The position numbers were made by a program, and so were the translations under genes. The notes beneath the pieces are model-generated. The model had not been told where the DNA came from. It did not search any database and saw only the letters and a list, made by a program, of their open reading frames with translations. A stretch of DNA of 64,000 nucleotides from Halomonas sp. (GTDB lineage: Bacteria; Pseudomonadota; Gammaproteobacteria; Pseudomonadales; Halomonadaceae): assembly GCA_018401555.1 (NCBI GenBank), contig JAGYKP010000080.1, forward strand, positions 82,655 to 146,654, written 5' to 3'. Positions 8,966 to 18,260 of this stretch are shown piece by piece; position 1 is the first letter of the stretch, and each line of letters begins with the position of its first letter.

Positions 8966-9883
8966 TCAGGCCTGCAGGAAATCCCGCGGGAGTTTCTGCA
9001 TCTGCTTCCAGAGCTTCTCGACGCCGGGCTTGTGGACCAGCGAGCAGCGGTAGAGGCGGATCTCCAGCGGAATATCCCACTTCTCGTCGCCGGCACGCAC
9101 CAGGCGGCCATCCTTGAGCTCCTCGCGGATACAGAAGTCGGGGATCCAGGCCAGCCCCATGCCCTGCATCACCATGCCCTTGAGCCCCTCGGCCATGGCC
9201 GTCTCGTAGACGGTACGCAGGCGCAGGCGCAGCGGATCGTTCTTGAGCAGCATGCGCACGCTGCGCCCGAGGAAGGCGCCCTGGGTGTAGGCCAGGTAGG
9301 GAATCGATTCCTCGCCCCTTAGGGGGAAGCGGGGCTCGCCATCCTCTTCCGGCAGACAGACCGGCACCATCTTCACCTGGCCGATGGAGAAGGAGGGAAA
9401 GACCTCGGAGTCGAGCTGCATGGTGGCATGGGAGTCGTGATAGGCGAGCATCAGGTCGCAGTTGCCCTCACGCAGCACGTGGATCGCCTCGCCCACATTC
9501 ATGGCGATCAGGCGGGTGGGCAGTTCACCGATACCCTGCTGCAGGCGCGAGATCCAGGGCGGGAAGAAGCTCAGTGCCAGGGAGTGGGCGGCGACGATGT
9601 CCAGCGCCTCGTTGGCCATGGCCAGGCCCCGCAGATGACCGAGGCTCTCGTTGAGTTGCTCCACCAGATTGCGGGCCGTGACCAGGAACAGCTGCCCTTC
9701 CGGGGTCAGCCCGACCGGGGTGGTGGAGCGATCCACCAGGGTGGCACCGACGGCCTGTTCCAGGGAGCGGATGCGGCGGCTGAAGGCTGGTTGGGTGACA
9801 TGGCGCTGCCGCGCCGAGGCGGAAAAGCTGCGTGTGTTGGCCAGGGCAACGAAGTCCTCCAGCCACTTGGTCTCGAGGTTCAC
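8966..9883 (-). CDS. LysR-type regulator, HypT (YjiE)-like
   Basis: A 305-residue LysR-family transcription factor. The N-terminal winged helix-turn-helix reads ETKWLEDFVALANTRSFSAS and VTQPAFSRRIRSLEQAVG. The start with ETKWL, and phrases such as AAHSLALSFFP, LREGNCDLMLAYHD and QGMGLAWIPDFCIREEL, resemble E. coli YjiE/HypT, the hypochlorite-responsive regulator, more than most LysR proteins. It starts with GTG (complement of 9881-9883). The assignment to the HypT group is from memory of the family and not proven. It converges on nadM with 12 bases between the stops. Confidence 0.85.
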   Translation of the reverse strand: MNLETKWLEDFVALANTRSFSASARQRHVTQPAFSRRIRSLEQAVGATLVDRSTTPVGLTPEGQLFLVTARNLVEQLNESLGHLRGLAMANEALDIVAAHSLALSFFPPWISRLQQGIGELPTRLIAMNVGEAIHVLREGNCDLMLAYHDSHATMQLDSEVFPSFSIGQVKMVPVCLPEEDGEPRFPLRGEESIPYLAYTQGAFLGRSVRMLLKNDPLRLRLRTVYETAMAEGLKGMVMQGMGLAWIPDFCIREELKDGRLVRAGDEKWDIPLEIRLYRCSLVHKPGVEKLWKQMQKLPRDFLQA

Positions 9884-9950
9884 CGCGACTCCCGATCCGT
9901 GTGGTGGGCGTAACGACCGGGGATACCGGTCATCGCAAGATTTTAATATA

Positions 9951-11369
9951 TCACTGAATCGGGGCCAGCAGGTAGGCGGCCCGGGAGACCAGCTTGCGCC
10001 ATAGCGGACGCGAGGTGATCTCCTCGATATCGATGCGGCGGCAGTCGCTGAAGTCCTTCTCGAGCATCAGTCGAACCTGGGCGGCAAACTGGCGGTCCGG
10101 CAGGAAGGCGGTGATCTCGAAGTTGAGCCGGAAGGAGCGGTTGTCGAGGTTGACCGTGCCGACGCTGGCCGCCGCATCATCGATCAGCATGACCTTCTGG
10201 TGCAGGAAGCCGGGCTGGTAGCGGTAGACCTTGACGCCGGCACGCAGCATGTCGGGCAGGAAGGAGAAGGCGGAGAGGAAGACCAGCAGGTGGTCGGGCC
10301 TCTCCGGCATCATGATGCGCACGTCCACGCCACGCATGGATGCCAGGCGCAGGGCGTCCTGCACGCCCTGGTCGGGAACGAAGTAGGGGCTGGTGACCCA
10401 GAAGCGCTCCCGGGCACTGTGGATGGCGTGCTGAACCAGCAGGCTGGCGGTGTCCTGGGTATCGGCCGGCCCCGAGGGCACGATCACCACGCTGTGGCAC
10501 TCCTCGCAGGTCAGTGTCGGCTGCCAGGCCAGGTTGATCAGCTCACCGGTGGCCCAGTGCCAGTCCTCCCAGAAGGCCTCCTGCAGCCCCAGTGCACTGG
10601 GGCCGGTCAGCTTGAGGTGGGTGTCGCGCCAGGGGCCATGACGGGGATGGTGCCCCAGGTACTCGACCCCGACGTTGAAGCCGCCGAGCCACCCTTCCCT
10701 GCCGTCCACCACCAGCACCTTGCGATGGTTGCGGAAGTTGAGCTGGAAACGGTGGCGAAAGCCCCGCGAAGAGCGGAAGGCGCTGACCTCGATGCCCTCC
10801 TCGGCCAGGTCGCGCAGATAGCCTTCGTTGAGCTGGTGACTGCCCACCTCGTCGTACAGGAAGTAGACCCGCACGCCTCGTCCGGCGGCGCGCACGAGAT
10901 GTCGCTTGAGCTCGGCCCCAAGGGCATCGTTGCGCACGATGAAGAACTGAACCAGGACATACTCCTCGGCCCTGTCGATACCGTCGAAGAGGCTGTCGAA
11001 GGTCGCCTGGCCGTCGATCAGCAGCTCGGCACGGTTGCCGCTGGTCATCGGCATCTGGGCCAGCTGCTCCACGGCACGCACATCGGGGTCGCGGGCATCG
11101 GCGAGGAAGGGTTCGACCTGGGAGCGATAGCGGGCCAGTACCCGGCGCAGCACGCCGTCGCGTTCGCCGCGAGCCGAGACATAGCCATAGAAGCGCGGCT
11201 GCCCGAAGATCCAGTAGGCAGGCACCGCCAGATAGGGAAAGGTGAGCAGGGAGAGGATCCAGGCGATGGCTCCCTGGGAGGTACGGCTGGACAGCAAGGC
11301 GAGTACCGCGGAAAGGATACCCAGCAGATGTACCGTAAAGATCGCCAGCCCGATCAGCCAGGATGTCAT
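9951..11369 (-). CDS. cls: Cardiolipin synthase (phospholipase D family)
   Basis: A membrane-bound phospholipase-D superfamily enzyme of 472 residues that condenses phosphatidylglycerol to cardiolipin. Two N-terminal membrane segments (MTSWLIGLAIFTVHLLGILS and AIAWILSLLTFPYLAVPAYW) precede two HKD motifs: NHRKVLVVDGREGWLGGFN and LHQKVMLIDDAAASVGTVNL. The phrase GPWRDTHLKLTGP is also typical. Length matches bacterial ClsA. The ATG at 11,367-11,369 gives the usual MTSW-type start. It is followed within 70 bases by the HypT-like gene on the same strand. Confidence 0.95.
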   Translation of the reverse strand: MTSWLIGLAIFTVHLLGILSAVLALLSSRTSQGAIAWILSLLTFPYLAVPAYWIFGQPRFYGYVSARGERDGVLRRVLARYRSQVEPFLADARDPDVRAVEQLAQMPMTSGNRAELLIDGQATFDSLFDGIDRAEEYVLVQFFIVRNDALGAELKRHLVRAAGRGVRVYFLYDEVGSHQLNEGYLRDLAEEGIEVSAFRSSRGFRHRFQLNFRNHRKVLVVDGREGWLGGFNVGVEYLGHHPRHGPWRDTHLKLTGPSALGLQEAFWEDWHWATGELINLAWQPTLTCEECHSVVIVPSGPADTQDTASLLVQHAIHSARERFWVTSPYFVPDQGVQDALRLASMRGVDVRIMMPERPDHLLVFLSAFSFLPDMLRAGVKVYRYQPGFLHQKVMLIDDAAASVGTVNLDNRSFRLNFEITAFLPDRQFAAQVRLMLEKDFSDCRRIDIEEITSRPLWRKLVSRAAYLLAPIQ

Positions 11370-11411
11370 GCGCACTCCCTGCAAAAACAGTCCTGTGCAG
11401 CATACTCACAA

Positions 11412-11441
11412 CAGCAGCCCCGCCAGGAGGCGGGGCTGCTG
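11412..11441 (-). terminator. Hairpin terminator after the fumarase gene
   Basis: CAGCAGCCCCGCC pairs perfectly over 13 bp with GGCGGGGCTGCTG around an AGGA loop. On the minus strand it is followed by a short T-containing tract (TTGTGAGT). It lies between the fumarase gene and cls. Confidence 0.65.
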
Positions 11442-11462
11442 CACAGAAGCTACCAAACTGAG

Positions 11463-11650
11463 GGGCGCTGGGGACAAGCCGGCGAGGAGGTCCTACGCCA
11501 GGGGTGAGGAGCACTGCTCCGAACGGGCTGGCCAGGGATGGCCAGCACCGGACCTGCAAGCGGAGCGGGACGCGAGAGCGCAGCAGGGCGTCGGTAGCGC
11601 CCAGGGAGGGGTTCACAGCGCCTCCTCGTAGGCCTGTCGCCGGGAAAGCC
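11463..11650. repeat. Extragenic interspersed repeat, copy B (with internal insert)
   Basis: Second copy of the family at 961-1075: GGCGAGGAGGTCCTACGCCA, then GGCGTCGGTAGCGCCCAGGG and GGGTTCACAGCGCCTCCTCG, ending GTCGCCGGGAAAGCC. Unlike copy A, about 80 bases (roughly 11,503-11,586) separate the left block from the GGCGTCGGTAGCG block. The insert includes GGCTGGCCAGGGATGGCCAG, itself nearly palindromic, and a purine-rich stretch. With the terminator at 11,412-11,441 it accounts for the 340-base gap between cls and the fumarase gene; no gene is seen here. Confidence 0.75.
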
Positions 11651-11709
11651 TTGAGCGGTACTTCCACTTGCAATAGCCATGGGCCGCAGTGACGCACACG
11701 CCAATGCGA

Positions 11710-13215
11710 TCAGGCGCGCTCGGCGATGATCTCCTTCCACTTGGCGGGACCGGTCTGGTGCACCGAGGTGCCCTGGCTGTCGACCGCCACGGTCACCGGC
11801 ATGTCCTCTACCTCGAACTCGTAGATGGCCTCCATGCCGAGATCCTCGAAGCCCACCACACGGGCCTTCTTGATCGCCTGGGCCACCAGGTAGGCGGAGC
11901 CCCCCACCGCCATCAGGTAGACCGCCTTGTTGTCGCGGATCGCCTCGATGGCCGCTTCACCGCGCTCGGCCTTGCCGACCATGCCCAGCAGGCCGGTCTC
12001 CTCGAGCATGGTGCGGGTGAACTTGTCCATGCGGGTGGCGGTGGTCGGACCGGCCGGACCTACCACCTCGTCACCCACCGGATCCACCGGGCCCACGTAG
12101 TAGATGAAGCGGCCCTTGAGATCCACCGGCAGCGGTTCACCCTTGGCGATCATGTCGACCATACGCTTGTGGGCGGCGTCGCGACCGGTCAGCAGCTTGC
12201 CATTGAGCAGCAGGGTGTCACCGGGCTGCCAGGTCTGCACCTCCTCGGGGGTCACGCTGTCGAGGTCGACGCGCTTGACGTTGTCCCCCGCCTCGCGGGT
12301 GATCTCCGGCCAGTCCTCCAGCTTCGGCGCCGGCAGTGCCGCGGGACCGCTGCCATCCAGGGTGAAGTGGGCGTGGCGGGTGGCGGCGCAGTTGGGAATG
12401 ATCGCTACCGGCTTGTTGGCCGCGTGGGTCGGGTAGTCCTTGACCTTGATGTCGAGCACCGTGGTCAGGCCACCCAGGCCCTGGGCGCCGATGCCGCTCT
12501 TGTTGACCTTGTTGAAGAGCTCCAGACGCAGTTCCTCGGCACGGTTGGAAGCGCCGCGAGCCTGCAGTTCCTGGATATCGATGGGGTCGAGCAGCGCCTC
12601 CTTGGCGATCTCCATGGCCTTCTCGGCGGTACCGCCGATGCCGATGCCGAGCATGCCGGGCGGACACCAGCCGGCGCCCATCTTGGGCAGCTGCTCCATC
12701 ACCCAGTCGACCACGCTGTCGGACGGGTTGAGCATGGCGAACTTGGACTTCGCCTCGCTGCCGCCGCCCTTGGCGGCCACGTAGACCTCCACGGTGTCAC
12801 CGGGGACGATCTTGTGGTGGATGATCGCCGGGGTGTTGTCGCCGGTGTTCTTGCGGGCGCCATCCGGGTCGGCCAGCACCGAGGCACGCAGCACGTTGTC
12901 GGGCAGCTGGTAGGCACGGCGCACGCCCTCGTTGACCATGTCGTCGAGGCTCATCTCGGCGTCCCAGCGTACATTCATGCCGACGTGCAGGAAGACCGTG
13001 ACGATGCCGGTATCCTGGCAGATGGGGCGATGGCCCATGGCGCACATGCGCGAATTGATCAGGATCTGGGCGATGGCGTCCTTGGCCGCCGGGTTCTCCT
13101 CGCGCTCATAGGCCTGGGCCATGGCGTCGATGAAATCCTTGGGATGGTAATAGGAGATGTACTGCAGGGCATCGGCGACGCTCTGGATCAGGTCATCCTG
13201 ACGAATCACGGTCAT
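11710..13215 (-). CDS. Class I fumarate hydratase (FumA/FumB type)
   Basis: An iron-sulfur fumarase of 501 residues that interconverts fumarate and malate in the TCA cycle. It has the long single-chain class I organisation. Likely [4Fe-4S] cysteines are in RPICQDTGI, IPNCAATRH and AGWCPPGMLG. Other markers are GGGSEAKSKFAMLNPSDSV and, in the C-terminal half, VGPAGPTTATRMDKF. The ATG at 13,213-13,215 has an upstream AGGAGT and fits the family start MTVIRQDDLIQSV. The enzyme type is oxygen- and superoxide-sensitive. It is transcribed alone and ends in the hairpin at 11,412-11,441. Confidence 0.95.
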   Translation of the reverse strand: MTVIRQDDLIQSVADALQYISYYHPKDFIDAMAQAYEREENPAAKDAIAQILINSRMCAMGHRPICQDTGIVTVFLHVGMNVRWDAEMSLDDMVNEGVRRAYQLPDNVLRASVLADPDGARKNTGDNTPAIIHHKIVPGDTVEVYVAAKGGGSEAKSKFAMLNPSDSVVDWVMEQLPKMGAGWCPPGMLGIGIGGTAEKAMEIAKEALLDPIDIQELQARGASNRAEELRLELFNKVNKSGIGAQGLGGLTTVLDIKVKDYPTHAANKPVAIIPNCAATRHAHFTLDGSGPAALPAPKLEDWPEITREAGDNVKRVDLDSVTPEEVQTWQPGDTLLLNGKLLTGRDAAHKRMVDMIAKGEPLPVDLKGRFIYYVGPVDPVGDEVVGPAGPTTATRMDKFTRTMLEETGLLGMVGKAERGEAAIEAIRDNKAVYLMAVGGSAYLVAQAIKKARVVGFEDLGMEAIYEFEVEDMPVTVAVDSQGTSVHQTGPAKWKEIIAERA

Positions 13216-13432
13216 GGGCAAGGGACTCCTTGGCTTGTCGGCATGCCCGCTCCTTAACGGCGCTTCGCGGCCGCGGCCGCGGTGGCGGGCTCGAACGGGC
13301 GGCATTATACCCTACCCTCCGCCCTGTCTTCATCGATGCCACCAAAGTGGATTATTTTGGGATCGCAATGAAAGGTAACGGTATAAATGCTGGTTTCGTA
13401 AACTTGTCGACGGCCGACGGCGCCAGGTTGCC
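13216..13432. other. Intergenic stretch between the fumarase gene and uvrB
   Basis: About 217 bases. The middle (about 13,335-13,410) is noticeably AT-richer than its surroundings (for example GTGGATTATTTTGGGATCGC), as expected for a control region of the fumarase gene, which is transcribed leftward from here. I see no gene and no convincing promoter hexamers. Confidence 0.4.
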
Positions 13433-15455
13433 CTACCCCAATGCCAGCTGACGCTCCCTGAGCTCATGCAGGCGATCACGCAGCCGCGCGGCCTCCTCGA
13501 ACTCAAGGTTCTGGGCAGCCTCGAACATGGCATCCTCGACCCGGGTGAGTTCGCGCACCAGCTCCTGGGGGGAAAGATCGGCGGGATCGTAGACGCCTCG
13601 CCGGCTCGGCCACCTTGCGCTCCCCGCGACGCCCCTTGCCCTTCTTCCCCGGCGTCTGGGCCGCCTCGAGGATATCCGCCACCGAGCGGGTCACCGTGGT
13701 CGGGGTGATGCCGTGCTCTTCGTTGAAGGCGATCTGCTTGGCGCGGCGGCGCTCCGTCTCGTCCATGGCGCGACGCATGGAGTCGGTGACCCGATCCGCG
13801 TAGAGGATCGCCTTGCCATGGGCGTTGCGCGCGGCCCGCCCCATGGTCTGGATCAGCGAGCGCTCGTTGCGCAGGAAGCCCTCCTTGTCGGCGTCGAGTA
13901 TCGCCACCAGCGAGACCTCGGGGATATCCAGGCCCTCGCGCAGCAGGTTGATCCCGACCAGCACATCGAACTTGCCCAGGCGCAGGTCGCGAATGATCTC
14001 CACGCGCTCCACGGTATCGATATCCGAGTGCAGGTAGCGTACCCGCACCCCGTGCTCGTCCAGGTACTCGGTGAGGTCCTCGGCCATGCGCTTGGTCAGC
14101 GTGGTCACCAGCACGCGCTCGCCGGCCCCGGCCCGCAGGTGGATCTCGGAGAGCAGGTCATCCACCTGGGTGGTGGCCGGGCGCACCTCCAGCTCCGGGT
14201 CGAGCAGTCCGGTGGGGCGCACCACCTGCTCCACCACCCGGCCGGCATGTTCGGCCTCGTAGGGGCCGGGTGTCGCCGAGACGAAGATGGTCTGCGGACA
14301 GATCGCCTCCCACTCCTCGAACTTCATGGGACGGTTGTCGAGCGCCGAGGGCAGGCGGAAGCCGTACTCCACCAGGGTCTCCTTGCGCGAGCGGTCGCCC
14401 TTGTACATGCCGCCGACCTGGGGAACGCTGACGTGGCTCTCGTCGATGAACAGCAGCGAGTCGTCGGGCAGGTAGTCGAAGAAGGTGGGCGGCGGCTCCC
14501 CGGGGTTGCGCCCCGAGAGGTAGCGGGAGTAGTTCTCGATGCCGTTGCAGTAGCCGAGCTCCAGCATCATCTCGATGTCGTACAGCGTGCGCTGCTCCAG
14601 GCGCTGAGCCTCTACCAGCCGCTCGTGCTTCCTGAGCCACTCGAGGCGCTCGACGAGTTCCGCCTTGATCTGGTCGATGGCCCCCAGGATCGTCTCCCGG
14701 GGCGTCACGTAGTGCGACTTGGGGTAGATGGTCATGCGCGGCACCTCGCCACGCACCTCGCCGGTGAGCGGGTCGAACAGCCGGATCGAGTCGATCTCGT
14801 CGTCGAACAATTCGACGCGAACCGCCTCGTCCTCGGCGTCGGCCGGGAAGATGTCGATGACATCGCCGCGCACCCGGTAGGTGCCGCGCTTGAAGTCCAT
14901 GTCGTTGCGGGTGTACTGCAATTCCGCCAGGCGGCGCAGCAGCTTGCGCTGATCGATCAACTCGCCGCGGGTGAAGTGCAGGCGCATCTTGAGGTACTGG
15001 TCGGGATCGCCCAGGCCATAGATGGCGGAGACCGAGACCACGATCAGGGCGTCGCGACGCTCCAGCAGCGCCTTGGTGGCGGAGAGGCGCATCTGCTCGA
15101 TGTGGTCGTTGATCGAGGCATCCTTCTCGATGAAGGTGTCCGAGGAGGGCACATACGCCTCGGGCTGGTAGTAGTCGTAGTAGGAGACGAAATACTCCAC
15201 GGCGTTGTCCGGGAAGAACGCCTTGAACTCGCCGTAGAGCTGGGCCGCCAGGGTCTTGTTGGGTGCCATGACGATGGTCGGGCGCTGCAGGCGCTCGACC
15301 ACGTTGGCCATGGTGAAGGTCTTGCCGGAGCCCGTGACCCCGAGCAGGGTCTGGTGGGCCAGCCCCGCCTCCAGGCCACCCACCAGGCCTTCGATGGCCG
15401 ATGGCTGATCACCGGCGGGCTGGAACTTCGAGGCGAGGCGAAAGGGCTTGCTCAT
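13433..15455 (-). CDS. uvrB: Excinuclease ABC subunit UvrB (one frameshift near the C-terminus)
   Basis: The damage-verifying helicase subunit of nucleotide excision repair, about 674 residues once repaired. Walker A GVTGSGKT is at residues 39-46. The beta-hairpin region [20 protein letters not shown], the DEAD-like box [13 protein letters not shown] and motif [21 protein letters not shown] are intact. The frame breaks at about 13,600. The C-terminal UVR domain continues in another frame ([20 protein letters not shown] through RERQLALG), ending with TAG at 13,433-13,435. The start ATG follows a GGAGAG site. UvrA and UvrC are not in the window. Confidence 0.95.
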
Positions 15456-15513
15456 GGACTCTCCGGGTTGGGGCGGCGGCCGACCCAGCCGCCGCTCGGT
15501 ATCACGCCCCGGA

Positions 15514-15930
15514 TCAGGCCGGGGTCACGGCTCGGGTGCTCACCTCCACCGTGGAGCTGGTCATCAGCCGGTGGATGGGGCACTTGTGGCTGATCTCCTC
15601 GAGGCGCTCGACCTGTTCCGGGTCGCTGATGCCGTGGAAGGTCATCTCCACGTCGAGGCGGTAGGTGCCATGGCGCTCCTCACTGTCATCGCGGTGCACC
15701 TTGACGCTGATGCCCTCCAGGGGCCACTTCTTGCGCCGCGCATACATCATCGAGGTGATCGCCTTGCAGGCCCCCAGCGACAGATCGAAGTAGTCGTGGG
15801 GGTCGGGGGCACCGCCCTCGCCGCCGTAGGCTTCCGGCACATCCACGAACAGGTCCTCGAAGCCGTCGAGCTCGACCCGCTGACGGAAGATATGGTTGCG
15901 TACGCTCTGGATCTCAATGGTCTTCTTCAT
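15514..15930 (-). CDS. OsmC family protein
   Basis: A 138-residue OsmC-like protein. Such proteins reduce organic hydroperoxides with a pair of reactive cysteines. Both are here, in LGACKAITS (about residue 54) and HKCPIHRLM (about residue 116). Other family marks are [12 protein letters not shown] and LEEISHKCP. The subgroup (OsmC, Ohr or YhfA-like) is not settled by sequence reading; the DxxxxLGAC form and short length fit the YhfA-like/general OsmC group. It is co-oriented with a tiny ferredoxin-like gene ending 16 bases upstream of its start. Confidence 0.85.
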   Translation of the reverse strand: MKKTIEIQSVRNHIFRQRVELDGFEDLFVDVPEAYGGEGGAPDPHDYFDLSLGACKAITSMMYARRKKWPLEGISVKVHRDDSEERHGTYRLDVEMTFHGISDPEQVERLEEISHKCPIHRLMTSSTVEVSTRAVTPA

Positions 15931-15946
15931 GCGCTTTGCTCTCTGC

Positions 15947-16144
15947 TCACTTGGCCTCGATCGGCAGGCCCAGGGCCTCGACCGCCTTGATCAGCGCCTC
16001 TCGCCGGGCGCGACCTTCCACCTCGGCGCCGTGGCGCCCCACCTCGGCACTATCGACGCCATCGAGCATCATCAGCGCAGTGGTGATGCGATTGACCTGG
16101 TCGGCGTCGGTAACACCTTCGAAACTCAGCGACTGGTGGGCCAT
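15947..16144 (-). CDS. Tiny heavy-metal-associated-like domain protein lacking the CxxC site
   Basis: A 65-residue protein whose pattern of a strand, helix, two strands, helix and strand (HQSLSFEGVTDADQVNRITT, LDGVDSAEVGRHGAEVEGRA, REALIKAVEALGLPIE) resembles the HMA/CopZ ferredoxin-like fold. The metal-binding CxxC of that family is missing: the loop reads EGVTDADQ and the protein has no cysteine at all. It therefore cannot chelate copper in the usual way; its role is unknown. It has a ribosome site (AGGAG, complement of about 16,150) and lies just upstream of the OsmC gene on the same strand, so the two may form an operon. Confidence 0.65.
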   Translation of the reverse strand: MAHQSLSFEGVTDADQVNRITTALMMLDGVDSAEVGRHGAEVEGRARREALIKAVEALGLPIEAK

Positions 16145-16285
16145 GACGTGACTCCTGGCTTGCCTGGCATGGATGAACCCGGGAGTCTAGCATGGGCCAC
16201 CCTGGCCGGCAGCGGTTGCAATGTCGCGGAGGCGCCCGCATGTCTCCGGTATCCCGACCCTTTCCCTGACACGACGAGGCACCCC

Positions 16286-17320
16286 ATGCACGACTGGATC
16301 ACCGAGCTGGGCGCACGCACGCTCGCCGATGACCGCATCACCTTCGACACACAGGATGCCGCACGCCAGGCCCTGGATGCCACGGTAGTGACACCACTCG
16401 TCCAGTTCGGTGTGCTGGATGTGGTGGGCGCCGATGCGGAGAAGTTCCTGCAGGGCCAGGCGAGCGCCCAGCTCAGCCTGGTCGATGGCGACCTCGCACC
16501 GCTGACGGTGTTCTGCACTCCCAAGGGGCGGATGCTGGCCAACGCCCAGCTGCTGCGCGTGGCCGAAGGACACTACCGGCTGATCCTGCACCGCGACCTG
16601 GTCGACTCCCTGGCCGACCACCTGAAGAAGTTTGCCCCCTTCTACAAGGTCGAGCTGACTGCACGGGACGACCTGGCACTGATCGGCCTGATCGGCCAGG
16701 AGGCCTCCGCACTGGCCGAGGTGCGCCTGGATATCGTCCCCCCGGCGGTCTGGCACCAGGCCGGCGACGCCGAGACCCAGCTGCTGGCACACCCCGGCCC
16801 CCGCCCGCGCCTGCTGGCCATCCTGTCCGCGGAGCGGGCGACGGAGGCCTGGCCGACCCTGGCGGATCAGGCCACGCCGGCAGGCAATGCGGTCTGGTGC
16901 CTGCACGATATCCAGGCGGGACTGGCCTGGTTGACCTCGCATCACCGCGACGCCCTGCTGCCGCAGATGATCAACTGGGAGGCGCTGGGTGGCATCAGCT
17001 TCAAGAAGGGCTGCTACACCGGCCAGGAGGTGGTGGCACGCGCCCACTTCCGGGGCCAGGTAAAGCGCCGGCTGATGCGTGGCCAACTCGACGGCAGTGT
17101 ACTGCCGGAAATCGGCAGTCCCGTCCTCGACGCCAACGACAAGGCGGTGGGCGAGGTGATCACCGCCGAGCTCGACGCCTACGACCAGGCCGAGGTTCTG
17201 GTGGTGCTGAGCACCAAGGAGGATATCGGCCCATTGAGGGTGGCCGGGCAGAAGCTCAAGCTGCTGCAGCTGCCCTACCCCGTCGAGCGCCTCGATCCGG
17301 AGAGCCTGGCGGCGTCATAG
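16286..17320 (+). CDS. ygfZ: Folate-binding protein YgfZ (iron-sulfur cluster repair factor)
   Basis: A 344-residue GcvT-related protein that binds folate and supports assembly or repair of some iron-sulfur enzymes. The family hallmark KGCYTGQEVVAR, with its conserved Cys, is near residue 238. Other landmarks are FLQGQASAQLS and FCTPKGRMLANAQL in the N-terminal half. The ATG at 16,286 begins MHDWITELGARTL; the longer open frame upstream has no homologous content. It is convergent with tatD: the repaired tatD stop overlaps the end of this gene. Class I fumarase, an iron-sulfur enzyme, is encoded nearby, but a functional link is only inference. Confidence 0.92.
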   Translation: MHDWITELGARTLADDRITFDTQDAARQALDATVVTPLVQFGVLDVVGADAEKFLQGQASAQLSLVDGDLAPLTVFCTPKGRMLANAQLLRVAEGHYRLILHRDLVDSLADHLKKFAPFYKVELTARDDLALIGLIGQEASALAEVRLDIVPPAVWHQAGDAETQLLAHPGPRPRLLAILSAERATEAWPTLADQATPAGNAVWCLHDIQAGLAWLTSHHRDALLPQMINWEALGGISFKKGCYTGQEVVARAHFRGQVKRRLMRGQLDGSVLPEIGSPVLDANDKAVGEVITAELDAYDQAEVLVVLSTKEDIGPLRVAGQKLKLLQLPYPVERLDPESLAAS

Positions 17321-18087
17321 CCGAAACAGGCGACGGGCGGAGGCGGTGCGTGTGCCGCCACCTTCTCCCGTGACTGGCCTCGCAGCTCCGCCACCGCCCG
17401 ACATACTTCCACGACCCTGACCGGCTCGTTGCGCTCGCCCTGATGGCCGGCCAGGGGCATGTCGGGGCTATCGGTCTCCAGCACATAGCCGTCATCGGGC
17501 AGGCTCTGCACCGCCCGCTGCAGGCGACGGGCCCGATCGAAGGTGACCGCCCCGCCAAGCCCCACCACGAACCCCAGGTCGAGGAACTTGCCGGCCTGCT
17601 GCGGGGAGCCGGCGAAGGCGTGAACCAGGCCGCCGGCGGGAAGGTCGAGCTGGCGCAGCCGCTTGGCCACCGGGTCGTTGGCGCGCACGCAGTGGATCAC
17701 CACCGGCAGCTTGCGCGCCTTGGCAATACGCAACTGTGCGTCGAACAGCCGCCACTGGGCGTCCAGAGTGTCGCCGAAGCGGGCATCGATACCGCACTCG
17801 CCTATTCCTACCACCCTCGGCGCCACCGCATCCAGGTGATCACCCAGCGCCTGCGCCAGCGCCTCGATGTCCCCCTCGGCGTGCTCCTCCATGAAGTAGG
17901 GGTGCAGCCCCAGGCAGACACTGACGTCATCGCGTACGCCCAGCGCCAGCACCCCGGGCCAGCGACGGCGCGTCGTGCCCGGCACGATGAATTGCGCCAC
18001 ACCCGCCGCCCGGGCCCGTTCGATCACCGCCTCGCGGTCGGCGTCGAAGTCGGGGAAGTCCAGATGGCAGTGAGCGTCGATCAGCAT
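17315..18087 (-). CDS. TatD family metal-dependent hydrolase/DNase (one frameshift near the end)
   Basis: A TIM-barrel metal-dependent hydrolase of about 258 residues, of the TatD/YjjV type (3'-5' exonuclease/DNase activity is known in the family). The metal ligands are visible: LIDAHCHLDFP at the N-terminus, GIGECGID with the Glu, VIHCVR, LVHAFAGS and ETDSPDMPL. In the last 13 codons the frame breaks at about 17,350; the shifted frame gives the normal ending SARRLFRL and a TGA at 17,315-17,317. The ATG at 18,085-18,087 is preferred to a TTG two codons upstream. It overlaps the ygfZ 3' end by a few bases, convergently. Confidence 0.88.
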
Positions 18088-18126
18088 GGGCAACGATTCC
18101 CCCAGGGAGGGTGGCTTCGAGTCGCG

Positions 18127-18233
18127 GCTTACCCGGCGACAGCCCTTCGCGGAGGCGCTGTGAACCCCTCCCTGGGCGCTACCGATGCCATCCCTGGCAT
18201 AGGACCTCCGCTACGGGCTATCCCCGGCGCCGC
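18127..18233. repeat. Extragenic interspersed repeat, copy C (inverted orientation)
   Basis: Third copy of the family, on the opposite strand to copies A and B. It reads CGGAGGCGCTGTGAACCCCT, then CCCTGGGCGCTACCGATGCC and ATCCCTGGCATAGGACCTCC, ending TATCCCCGGCGCC. It fills the gap between tatD and prfC. Differences from the other copies are scattered substitutions, so the copies are old or diverging. Confidence 0.78.
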
Positions 18234-18260
18234 TCGGCTGAGTGCCAGCCTGCTTGGCTA

